From Treponema sp. (GTDB lineage Bacteria; Spirochaetota; Spirochaetia; Treponematales; Treponemataceae): 24,212 bases of DNA. The notes beneath the pieces were generated by a model, which was given only the letters and a program-made list of their open reading frames with translations, searched no databases and was not told the origin of the DNA. The stretch lies in the NCBI GenBank assembly GCA_016297405.1, contig JAEDGP010000029.1, positions 1-24,212 on the forward strand, written 5' to 3'. Shown one piece after another: positions 6,427 to 13,724 of this stretch. A program made the position numbers and the translations under genes. Positions within the stretch are counted from its first letter, which is position 1, and each line of letters opens with the position of its first letter.

Positions 6427-8640
6427 TTACTGCCGGCACAAACCGTTTATAGTTTCTGCAATTTCTTTATCATAATAAAGCATTCCATACATGGATGCGG
6501 CTCCAATAAGTTTTCTACCATAACCGCGAGTTTCTGTCAGTGGAACCATTTCCAGGAAAAGATCATCATCATAGCGACGCTTATATGAATCTTGATAGTT
6601 TGCGCTGGAAATCCACTGTGAAATACGACTCTTCCCGCCATTATAGGCAAAAAATGCATGAAGCCAGTTGTTGTCCAATCGTGAATAAAGGTTTTGCAGA
6701 TACCATGTTCCAAATCTTACATTCATATCTGGATCTAAAAGCGAATAATCTGCTACCTTAAGTTTCTTAGCTATATCTGCTGCGGTACTTTCCATAAGCT
6801 GAGCCAATCCACATGCACCGGCACTGCTATTTATTTGGGAATCAAAATAGCTTTCGCTTCTTACAAGCGCAAACATCACTTCTTCTGGAACTCCATATTC
6901 TTCGCAATGAGCAGAAATCAAATCTTTATAGGCTCTTGGGAAAAGCAGCATATAATCAGATTTCAACAGTTTTTCTGGAAACAAAGAAGCAGTTTTTGAA
7001 ATGATCCTTAGACTTTGCGGATAGAATTCTTCATTTTCTTCTGCACATTTAAACAGAAAATCAGCAATTTTATGAGAAATTTCATAAGAAACAACGATTT
7101 TTTTAGACTGAAATTTTCTCCACTCTGGATAAATCATGCTGGCCAAACCAAAATCCGCATAACCTTGCAGCAAAATTCCTGCACTTTCATCCACTGCCGT
7201 TTTTTTACTATCTAATGTATTATCTTCTGCTGCATACAATTCTTTTTCAAGCATCTCATTGGTATATCCAAGACGTTTAGCAGCCATGATTTTATAATAA
7301 TATTGGCTTCCACAATTCAAGCTGCGTTTCCAGGCGGCAACTTTTTCTTCTTCGCTTCTATTTTTCACCAGCCCAGCTTCAATCAGTCTGCCAGAAACAT
7401 ACGCAAACTGAGCTGCCATTTCTTTGCTGGCATAAGGGTAAACAGCATCATAAACTTTTACAAAATCGGAAAATTTTCGTTCCGACAATAACAAATTCGA
7501 AAGAATATCCAGGCAATCGTCAAAATAGTCAGGGTCATTCCAATGCGAGCACCATTTTATAACGTAAGCTGCAGCTTTTTCAGACGATTTTTTTAAAGAC
7601 ATATCAAGTAGATACCATAATGCATTGTCAAAATTTTCCGAAGAAGGAGAAGCTTCCATGGCGGCTATGTAGCATTTTTCTGCAGCTGAAGTGTAGGTCA
7701 CTTTTTCATAAAATCGTCCCGCATAAAAATTTGCGTAAAATGATTTCCCTTTGAAATATGGGTCGTCCAAATCCAGTGAATTGGCTTCCGTTTCAAAGAA
7801 CTGCGCATATTTCAAAAACCGGTTCGAAGCATAAAAACAAGTTTTTCCTGCATCAGAATAGACACGAGGACTTTTTGGAAAATCCTTCCACCAGGAAGAA
7901 AATAATCCAAATGCGTTTCTGTAGTCTCTTTTATAGGCGAAAATTCTAAATCTTGCAAATCTGCAAAATTTTATCCTGCTTTCATCATCAGGAAAAAATT
8001 GCGCAACCGTTGCAATTTCTGGACTCACCTCATCTTTTAAAAACGGTTCTATATCCAAAAATTCCTGTGCAGTCGGCTGAAAGTCAAAAAGCTGATCATC
8101 AAAAAGCACTTCGTGCTCTTTTAGAAATTTTACATGAAAATCCGAAATCGTCTTATACGTCCACCAATCATATAGTTTTTCCACAAATCCCGAAAATTGG
8201 TTTTCATAAAATGCATTTAAGATGTAGTATGCCAATTCATCATCACACAATTTAAAATCCACATTATCGGCAAACACAAGTATTTTTGTCCACTCTTTTG
8301 CCTTATATAGTTCCCGCACATAAACCACAGCCGATTCTTCATCCTGAAATTTTGAATACATTTCTGCTGACAATGAAAGACATTCCTGCGCATCAACTAA
8401 TCCAAGCAAATTTAAATAACTGTTTTTAGAACAATAATACGATCCGTTCTTTGCAGCTTTTCGAAAACAATCACTAGCCTTTAAAACATTTTTTTCCTTT
8501 ATTTTTTTTATGCCCTCAAAGTAAAATGCATCATCCTTATATTTTCCATGAAGTTCAGATTCAGAAAGTGAATGGCAACCAAAAAGCACAAACAAATTCA
8601 ATAAAACAAAACTCAAAATCACTGAAATTTTTTTTATCAT
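6427..8640 (-). CDS. Slt70-like lytic transglycosylase lipoprotein
   Basis: Soluble lytic transglycosylases cleave peptidoglycan between MurNAc and GlcNAc, forming anhydro-muropeptides. The 737-residue protein has a lipoprotein signal with lipobox LFGC, so Cys22 is the likely lipidated residue. It then has a long alpha-helical region (about 30-570) resembling the Slt70 superhelical domain. The catalytic SLT domain lies at about 572-715. The presumed general acid is E596 in ALVRSES, followed by SSAGACGLAQLM (605-616), the YNGG motif (667-669 region) and the TETRGYGRK segment (702-710) typical of the Slt70 branch. Predicted location is the periplasm, membrane-anchored. No Shine-Dalgarno sequence is present; a -10 box lies 6 bases before the ATG. 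The neighbouring LysM gene also has a wall-binding domain but is separated by a terminator. Confidence 0.92.
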   Translation of the reverse strand: MIKKISVILSFVLLNLFVLFGCHSLSESELHGKYKDDAFYFEGIKKIKEKNVLKASDCFRKAAKNGSYYCSKNSYLNLLGLVDAQECLSLSAEMYSKFQDEESAVVYVRELYKAKEWTKILVFADNVDFKLCDDELAYYILNAFYENQFSGFVEKLYDWWTYKTISDFHVKFLKEHEVLFDDQLFDFQPTAQEFLDIEPFLKDEVSPEIATVAQFFPDDESRIKFCRFARFRIFAYKRDYRNAFGLFSSWWKDFPKSPRVYSDAGKTCFYASNRFLKYAQFFETEANSLDLDDPYFKGKSFYANFYAGRFYEKVTYTSAAEKCYIAAMEASPSSENFDNALWYLLDMSLKKSSEKAAAYVIKWCSHWNDPDYFDDCLDILSNLLLSERKFSDFVKVYDAVYPYASKEMAAQFAYVSGRLIEAGLVKNRSEEEKVAAWKRSLNCGSQYYYKIMAAKRLGYTNEMLEKELYAAEDNTLDSKKTAVDESAGILLQGYADFGLASMIYPEWRKFQSKKIVVSYEISHKIADFLFKCAEENEEFYPQSLRIISKTASLFPEKLLKSDYMLLFPRAYKDLISAHCEEYGVPEEVMFALVRSESYFDSQINSSAGACGLAQLMESTAADIAKKLKVADYSLLDPDMNVRFGTWYLQNLYSRLDNNWLHAFFAYNGGKSRISQWISSANYQDSYKRRYDDDLFLEMVPLTETRGYGRKLIGAASMYGMLYYDKEIAETINGLCRQ

Positions 8641-8646
8641 GCCTAT

Positions 8647-8675
8647 AGAATATAAAAAAAATCCCGGAAATGCAA
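8647..8675 (-). promoter_or_regulatory. slt promoter, predicted leaderless, inside a terminator
   Basis: On the minus strand, TTGCAT (8670-8675), 17 bases, TATTCT (8647-8652), then 6 bases to the ATG at 8640. The -35 element falls in the loop of the terminator hairpin of the upstream LysM gene and the spacer runs through one arm of its stem. Confidence 0.45.
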
Positions 8676-8691
8676 AACATTCCGGGATTTT
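8653..8691 (-). terminator. Terminator of the LysM-protein gene
   Basis: AAAATCCCGGAA (8658-8669) pairs perfectly with TTCCGGGATTTT (8680-8691) around a 10-base loop. On the minus strand the stem is followed by a run of eight T. It lies 20 bases past the LysM gene stop. Confidence 0.92.
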
Positions 8692-8711
8692 AAATGCTTT
8701 AATTCAACGAC

Positions 8712-10748
8712 TTACTGAGCAGGAATTGTAATAGTTCTTCCAGAAATGATGTGATCTGGATTCTTAATTCCATTATATCTTGCAATCTTTTTGTAGCGCC
8801 AAGGATTCTTATAGTATGCATCCGCAATATCCCAAAGCGTATCTCCCCATTTGATTTTGTATGTTGTATCAGCAGGTTTTTTTGGAAGTTCTACAGGAGT
8901 TGAAGGCACCACTTTTTCTGGCTCAGGAGCAACAACAATTTCTTCTTCTTTTGCTTCAATTGGAGCTGGAGCAGCAACTGGCTCTGGCTCAGCTTTAGAT
9001 TGAACAACAGGTTCTGCCAAAGGCACTTCAGAAGATTCCTGAGATACAACGTTTTCTTCTGATGTGCTGGTTTTTCTCAAAAGATTGTATTTTGATGGCA
9101 CAACAAAAAGCACAAGAAGTGTTGCAACAATACAGATGATTGCACAAATTATGCAAATGATAACAGGGACACGAGTTTTTTTGCGGATTTCATCCTGCTC
9201 TACGTCCGAATTTCCTTCAACGGTTTCTTTGTCATAAAGGCCGTCAAAATTGATTCCAGATGATGGAGTTGCGTCTTTTGATACACTTTTTTCTTCAAGT
9301 GAATCAAGGAAACTGTCATCAAAGTCATCTGCACTTTCTGGTAACGGAGCTTCGTCATCAAAATCTGGCAAATCCAAATCTGTATTTGAAAAATCTGCAT
9401 CAGATGAACTTTCCAAAGTGCCAGAAAAATCAGTGCTAAAGAAATCGTCACTGTTATCTGCGACAGTTTCTGCTGCGGCTGATTCTGCGACAACTGTTTC
9501 GTCTGGTTCTGCGACAACTGTTTCGTCTGATTCTGCGACAACTGTTTCGTCTGATTCTGCGACAACTGTTTCGTTTTCTTCGCTGTTTTTCTGCATTGCC
9601 CTGGCAAGAAGTCCACCTGCAGCAACTCCAGCTCCTGCTGCTGCAGCTGCCCCAATAACAGAACTTTTATCTTCATCAGCATCGTTGCTTTCAATTTCTT
9701 CAGAAGTTGATTCTTCTGCGACTGGATCTGCGCTTTCTTCTGGCATTGCAAAGGGATCATCCAATGTTGTTTCTTCTGGTAAATCAAACGATCCGCCTTC
9801 CGATGCTGTTTCTTCTGCGACAGTTTCTTCAGCGTCTGATTCTTCCACAATAGTTTCGTCCAATGCTATATCATTGGCTGCAGTTTGATCATTTTCAAAT
9901 TCTGAAAAATCTGGAAGCTCTTCTGATACCGATTCATCAAAGGTTATGTCCTTTGAATCAGTTTCAAAAGAACCATCATTTCCAATATTTTCTAAATCAT
10001 CAAAATTAACACTTTTGTTGGTATCTGCATCTTCAGCAAGTTCATCAACAGAAATTTCCGCAGAATCACTTTCAACCCCATCAAGCTCGGAACCAAAAGC
10101 ATCGCCACCAACCATAACATCATCATCGATAGAAGTCTCGCCAAACATCAAGTCTTCAACCGGCTGATCTTCATTTACCATAACTTCAGCAGATTCGTCT
10201 TCTATTGACGGCTCACTCTGCTCTGCATTATCTTTATCATTCAAAATTGATGCAGTAATAGCTCCTGCAGCAATTCCTGCTCCTACTGCAGCAACGGCTC
10301 CAGCAGCAGTCATGCCATCATTCTCCGATATTTCAGCATCCTTTTCTGAGATTTCTGCATCTTCCTGAATCTGGGCATCTACTACATCACAATTTGTTGG
10401 CTCCATGCGCTCTTCCAAAGTCCTTGAGACCAAAGTAACAGTAGCCTTACTTTCCGAACCTGTTTCAGGATCATTTATGGCAGCAGACAAATTGTTGTTT
10501 TCATCAAGAGCAATATCCAAAGGAATATCCACCTCTCCACTAGCATGCTGAACTAAATTATCAATCTGAAGAGTATCAATGTATTCTGCATCTTCCATTG
10601 TTCCTGTTTTAGAGCGATATAAATCTACAAGAACGCGAGTCTGGTTATCTTTAACAGTCGTAAGAACTAATTTTTTTTCTGAAGCAGATCCGTCTTCCAA
10701 AATTGGATAAAACGATCCGTCTGCAAGTCTAATACCAATTTGTTTCAT
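8712..10748 (-). CDS. One-pass membrane protein: Hsp70 substrate-binding-like domain, acidic linker, TM helix, LysM
   Basis: The 678-residue protein has three recognisable parts. Residues 3-108 resemble the beta-sandwich substrate-binding domain of DnaK: IGIRLADGSF, the DNQT turn, an LxIDNL strand, then the LDENNNLSAAIND stretch and TG before the last strand, all in DnaK order but with no ATPase domain. A very acidic low-complexity region follows (about 115-520). It contains two Gly/Ala-rich hydrophobic segments (about 147-168 and 364-383) and 8-residue tandem repeats (394-423). One strong membrane helix lies at about 527-550, after a KKTR stop-transfer-like cluster. The outer part is Pro/Glu-rich and ends in a complete LysM domain (about 630-676; KWGDTLWDIA, NPDHIISG), which binds peptidoglycan. 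I chose the ATG at 10748 because AGGA lies six bases upstream; the frame is open to a TTG at 10769. The N-terminus is inferred to be cytoplasmic. Function unknown. Confidence 0.85.
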   Translation of the reverse strand: MKQIGIRLADGSFYPILEDGSASEKKLVLTTVKDNQTRVLVDLYRSKTGTMEDAEYIDTLQIDNLVQHASGEVDIPLDIALDENNNLSAAINDPETGSESKATVTLVSRTLEERMEPTNCDVVDAQIQEDAEISEKDAEISENDGMTAAGAVAAVGAGIAAGAITASILNDKDNAEQSEPSIEDESAEVMVNEDQPVEDLMFGETSIDDDVMVGGDAFGSELDGVESDSAEISVDELAEDADTNKSVNFDDLENIGNDGSFETDSKDITFDESVSEELPDFSEFENDQTAANDIALDETIVEESDAEETVAEETASEGGSFDLPEETTLDDPFAMPEESADPVAEESTSEEIESNDADEDKSSVIGAAAAAGAGVAAGGLLARAMQKNSEENETVVAESDETVVAESDETVVAEPDETVVAESAAAETVADNSDDFFSTDFSGTLESSSDADFSNTDLDLPDFDDEAPLPESADDFDDSFLDSLEEKSVSKDATPSSGINFDGLYDKETVEGNSDVEQDEIRKKTRVPVIICIICAIICIVATLLVLFVVPSKYNLLRKTSTSEENVVSQESSEVPLAEPVVQSKAEPEPVAAPAPIEAKEEEIVVAPEPEKVVPSTPVELPKKPADTTYKIKWGDTLWDIADAYYKNPWRYKKIARYNGIKNPDHIISGRTITIPAQ
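9481..9573 (-). repeat. 24-bp tandem repeat encoding ETVVAESD units
   Basis: Three full copies and a fourth of 21 bases (9481-9504, 9505-9528, 9529-9552, 9553-9573) are nearly identical at DNA level; the second differs by one base, giving Pro for Ser. The unit is in frame and encodes eight residues of the acidic linker of the LysM protein. Near identity suggests recent slippage or unequal crossover. Confidence 0.9.
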
Positions 10749-10870
10749 AGCCTGTCCTACTTTCTGCAAAATATTAAGTCAAAATCAAAAAATTCTGATA
10801 CTACTTTTAATATATCGGCACATTATGCAAATTTCAAAAGAAATATTTTCCATAAAATTGCGGTTAAAAC

Positions 10871-10907
10871 AAAAAAAGCTGCTCTGACATAAAATCAAAG
10901 CAGCTTT
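10871..10907 (-). terminator. Terminator of the repeat-protein gene
   Basis: AAAGCTGCT (10875-10883) pairs with AGCAGCTTT (10899-10907). On the minus strand the stem runs into seven T. It lies 56 bases past the stop of the gene at 10963. The rest of the gap (10749-10962) holds no gene that I can support. Confidence 0.88.
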
Positions 10908-10962
10908 CTTCAATCAAAAAGCTATGCTATTTTGCATCCCCATTACTGGAGCTGCCATTTGA

Positions 10963-11793
10963 TTAATAAATATATGTGAATTCAGCCTGATCTGTAAGTT
11001 CATTCACAGTCGTACCAAATTTTCTGTAAATGTTGTAAACAGTAATCTTTGAAAGATTGCCTTTATTGTCAAACTTGGCAAATGTCCTGACACAGGTTCT
11101 GTTGTCTGGACCATAAGTTGTAACCTCGCTAAGAAGTCCGTTTGTATCATAACGGAAAACGTCTTTGGAAGTGATTGATCCTGTTGAATCCATGTATGTA
11201 ATTGATTGAATATTTCCGTTATCCATATAAGAATAGTGGCGTTCTTCAGCCAAAGAACCATCCTGGAAGTATTCATCTTCTACTTCAAGCTGTTTCTTAT
11301 CATTGTACTTATAAACAATTTTCCAGACCAAAGCTCCATCAGCATTGTAATAAGTTTCATCTACAAGAGCTTTATCTTTGTATTCGTAAACTGTCTTGCT
11401 TTTTAGCGAACCAGATTTGCTGAATTCTGACGAATCTACTTTCAATCCGTCCTTGTAGACAATGACATTCTTCCATATCTGAGCGCCATCAGCATCAACA
11501 CAAATCTGCTCAATAAGATTTCCAGAACCATCGTAAGAATTTGAAACCTTATTCAAAAGCACATCTCTGGCTGTCATTTCAGTGGATTCAACAAGCTTTC
11601 TATCTGAAGTATATTTATATACATACTTTGAGCTTGGAGTTCTAAAATATTCACCGAATTTTGATGCAATCGAAAAATCTGTTCGCGTAACCATCTTTGG
11701 AGAACCTTTAAGGCTAACTCCAGCAGAAATATCATATGCAAAAAGCGACAATCCCATTATTGACACGAATGCAGCCAAAATGATTTTTTTCAT
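10963..11793 (-). CDS. Secreted protein with YD-like beta repeats
   Basis: The 276-residue protein has a clear signal peptide (KK at 2-3, hydrophobic core, likely cleavage after LFA at about 19). The mature part contains repeated units of about 20-25 residues rich in Tyr, Asp and Gly, such as VYKDGLK, YEYKDK, YKYNDKK, YSYMDNGN and FRYDTNG. They alternate with EV.ETYY.ADG-type turns and resemble RHS/YD or MORN-like beta hairpins. An extended, probably periplasmic or surface beta structure is inferred. No catalytic motif was recognised. GGAGG lies 8 bases before the ATG, and a strong terminator follows. It appears to be a single-gene unit divergent from the LysR gene. Confidence 0.8.
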   Translation of the reverse strand: MKKIILAAFVSIMGLSLFAYDISAGVSLKGSPKMVTRTDFSIASKFGEYFRTPSSKYVYKYTSDRKLVESTEMTARDVLLNKVSNSYDGSGNLIEQICVDADGAQIWKNVIVYKDGLKVDSSEFSKSGSLKSKTVYEYKDKALVDETYYNADGALVWKIVYKYNDKKQLEVEDEYFQDGSLAEERHYSYMDNGNIQSITYMDSTGSITSKDVFRYDTNGLLSEVTTYGPDNRTCVRTFAKFDNKGNLSKITVYNIYRKFGTTVNELTDQAEFTYIY

Positions 11794-11977
11794 AACAATT
11801 CCTCCATTTTTGCACTAACCATGAATTCGTTAATGAAACCTCTAAAAATTCAATTTTCTAGAGTTAACTTTGAAAACGCATCGTTTTAAGTCCTGTAATT
11901 TCCAAGATAAAAACTTGCAGCCATCTCTGAAAATTATATTTGAAGATGTTCTTAAATTATAATCAACCTTATGATGT

Positions 11978-12005
11978 TTGTCAAAAACCAGTTATATGAT
12001 AATAT
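11978..12005 (+). promoter_or_regulatory. Promoter of the ilvY-like gene
   Basis: TTGTCA (11978-11983), 16 bases, TAATAT (12000-12005), 15 bases before the ATG at 12021. The predicted leader is only about 9 bases and has no Shine-Dalgarno sequence. Confidence 0.45.
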
Positions 12006-12009
12006 TATC
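11998..12009. promoter_or_regulatory. Palindrome over the -10 box, candidate autoregulatory operator
   Basis: GATAATATTATC is a perfect 12-bp palindrome covering the predicted -10 of the LysR-type gene. LysR regulators often bind palindromic A/T-rich sites near their own promoters, so autorepression is plausible but unproven. A second inverted pair CTTATG/CATAAG (11968-11973 and 12012-12017) flanks it. Confidence 0.4.
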
Positions 12010-12020
12010 GACATAAGATC

Positions 12021-12938
12021 ATGAATTTTTACGAATTAAAAGCATTTTCCACATTAGCACGCACCCTCCACTACGGAAAGACAGCGGCAGAAATTAATTT
12101 GAGTCCATCGGCACTAAGTCGAATCATCTCCCGCCTTGAAGAGGAAATGGGAACAATTTTATTAGACAGGAGCAACCGGCAGGTTGAACTGACCCCAAAC
12201 GGAAAGCTGTTTGCCGAATTTTCAAATGAAATGCTTGAAAAACGACTTCAACTTAAAACCAAACTTTCAGGGGAAGCAGATAAAGTTTCAGGCACGCTAC
12301 ATGTTTACGCTTCCGTTACTGCCTGCTACGCAATACTTCCCTCTTTCATCAAAGCTCTATCTGAACGATACCCTCATATTCAGCTTTCAATTGAAACCGG
12401 AGACCCAGCCGCAGCAATTCAAGCTGTACGAGAAGGCAGAGCAGCCTTAGCTGTTGCCGCAATTCCAGAAGATGGACTTTCATATCTTGAAACAATCAGA
12501 ATAAAAAGATCTCCATTAATCTATGCAGCTTCTAAAGATGGTCCTTGGACAAATGTTCAAGGCTCCCCTCAAGACATCATTTCTTCTGTTCCACTGATTC
12601 TGCCAAAAACTGGACTTGCAAGACAAAGATTCGACCAATGGACAAAATCCAGAAATGTAAAACCAATAATAGCAGCCGAAACAGAAGGAAACGAAGCTAT
12701 ATTGGCCATTGCACAACTTGGACTTGGCATGGGACTTGTGCCTCAAATCGTTTTGGAAAGTGGTCCTTACATAAATCAATTCGTAGAACACACAGCCGGA
12801 AATAGTCTTGGCTATTATGAAATTGGATTTATCCGCCGTTCAGAAATCTATGGAACCCAATCCAGCAGAAGAATACAGCAGGCCGTAAGCGATATTCTCC
12901 ATTCAACAGACTGGACTTTGGAAGGAAACAAACAATGA
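12021..12938 (+). CDS. ilvY: LysR-type regulator, IlvY-like
   Basis: IlvY activates ilvC (ketol-acid reductoisomerase) in enterobacteria in response to acetolactate or acetohydroxybutyrate. The 305-residue protein has an N-terminal winged helix (residues 1-60, with the SPSALSRIISRLEEEMG recognition region) and a two-lobed effector domain. Several stretches match my recollection of E. coli IlvY over its whole length: YASVTACYAILP (IlvY: FCSVTAAYSHLP), ETGDPAAAIQAVREG, GNEAILAIAQLGLG, and LVPQIVLESGP (IlvY: LLPEVVLENSP). The IlvY assignment is therefore better than a generic LysR label. No ilvC or other branched-chain gene is in the window. The stop overlaps the next start by four bases (ATGA), so the two genes form an operon. 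Confidence 0.83.
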   Translation: MNFYELKAFSTLARTLHYGKTAAEINLSPSALSRIISRLEEEMGTILLDRSNRQVELTPNGKLFAEFSNEMLEKRLQLKTKLSGEADKVSGTLHVYASVTACYAILPSFIKALSERYPHIQLSIETGDPAAAIQAVREGRAALAVAAIPEDGLSYLETIRIKRSPLIYAASKDGPWTNVQGSPQDIISSVPLILPKTGLARQRFDQWTKSRNVKPIIAAETEGNEAILAIAQLGLGMGLVPQIVLESGPYINQFVEHTAGNSLGYYEIGFIRRSEIYGTQSSRRIQQAVSDILHSTDWTLEGNKQ

Positions 12939-13720
12939 ACGAAACTCAATATCAGGTTTTCGATGATTTTAGAAATCGCTTCAAAAAAATTGTTTCAAAT
13001 TGGAACCAGCAGGAAGTCATACTCAAAGAACTGCAAAAAGAAGCAGCGCAAAAAGCAAAAACTCCTGATTACCCTTTTGAAACAGCTGTTGTTTACAACA
13101 AAGCACTTGATGAGATAACTCTAAAAGACGAAATAAAATTAATTGTAATTGGGGATAATCCTGGAAAAGATGAACAGCTGACCAAAAACAACAAATATCT
13201 TGTAGGGCAAGCCGGAAAGATTGCAGAAGGATACTTCAGAAAAAATCCGGAATTAAAAATAGATTTCAGAAAAAACGTAATAATCCTGAACAAAACACCG
13301 ATTCATTCTGCAAAAACCGCCCAACTTAAAGATATTGCTAAAAACGGCGGCTTGCCCGTTTCAAAACTACTGGAAGAAAGCCAGCGCTGGATGGCTCAGG
13401 AAACGGCCAGCCTTTTAATCAATCTGAATCGGCTGGCAAATAGACATCAAGACATTGTTCCCACACAAATCTGGCTTGTTGGCTATTCCGAACTTAAGCC
13501 AAAAGGAATATTTTCAATCTACAAAAATGAACTGCAAAATGCACTGAAACAAACCAGTGATTGGAACAACACCCTTGTCTTTCAGCATTTTTCAATGAAT
13601 CGCTTTACAATAGATTTAAATGCCTATTGCGAAGAAAATAAAAATGCTGGCAAAATCCGTTCACTTAGCCAAAACATTCAGGAACTTGGCAAAAAGCACA
13701 GAGACGAAATCTTCTGCTAG
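12935..13720 (+). CDS. Uracil-DNA-glycosylase-superfamily-like protein
   Basis: The 261-residue protein carries a segment resembling motif 1 of family 4/5 uracil-DNA glycosylases: IVIGDNPGKDE (70-80), followed by NKYLVGQAGK (86-95), which parallels the family's PFVGRAGQLL. A later HFSMNRF (218-224) could stand for the HPS-type catalytic loop. NVIILNKTPIHS and IWLVGYSELKP look like core strands of the same fold. The four cysteines that bind the Fe-S cluster in family 4 are absent, and the residue after NPG differs from active enzymes, so uracil excision is uncertain. The first 60 residues are helical and charged. It is translationally coupled to the ilvY-like gene by ATGA overlap, with AAGGA 8 bases before the ATG. 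Its stop is 4 bases from that of the converging arginase gene. Confidence 0.55.
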   Translation: MNETQYQVFDDFRNRFKKIVSNWNQQEVILKELQKEAAQKAKTPDYPFETAVVYNKALDEITLKDEIKLIVIGDNPGKDEQLTKNNKYLVGQAGKIAEGYFRKNPELKIDFRKNVIILNKTPIHSAKTAQLKDIAKNGGLPVSKLLEESQRWMAQETASLLINLNRLANRHQDIVPTQIWLVGYSELKPKGIFSIYKNELQNALKQTSDWNNTLVFQHFSMNRFTIDLNAYCEENKNAGKIRSLSQNIQELGKKHRDEIFC

Positions 13721-13724
13721 AAAG

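Noticed and set aside
9481..9573. Regular repeats as a CRISPR array
   Set aside because: Units are directly adjacent with no spacers and are in frame within a coding sequence.
9200..9888. Long frames on both strands across the acidic linker of the LysM gene (Gln/Lys-rich on minus, Ser/Thr-rich on plus)
   Set aside because: They are shadows of biased, repetitive codons. The LysM frame alone has a start with Shine-Dalgarno, domains and a terminator.
10749..10769. Longer start for the LysM gene (TTG at 10769)
   Set aside because: The added residues do not extend the Hsp70-like domain, and the ATG at 10748 has AGGA at the right distance within that stretch.
13721..13724. A missing terminator between the converging UDG-like and arginase genes as a sign of rearrangement
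   Set aside because: Only four bases separate the stops and no hairpin was found, but tight tail-to-tail packing is common and both genes look intact.
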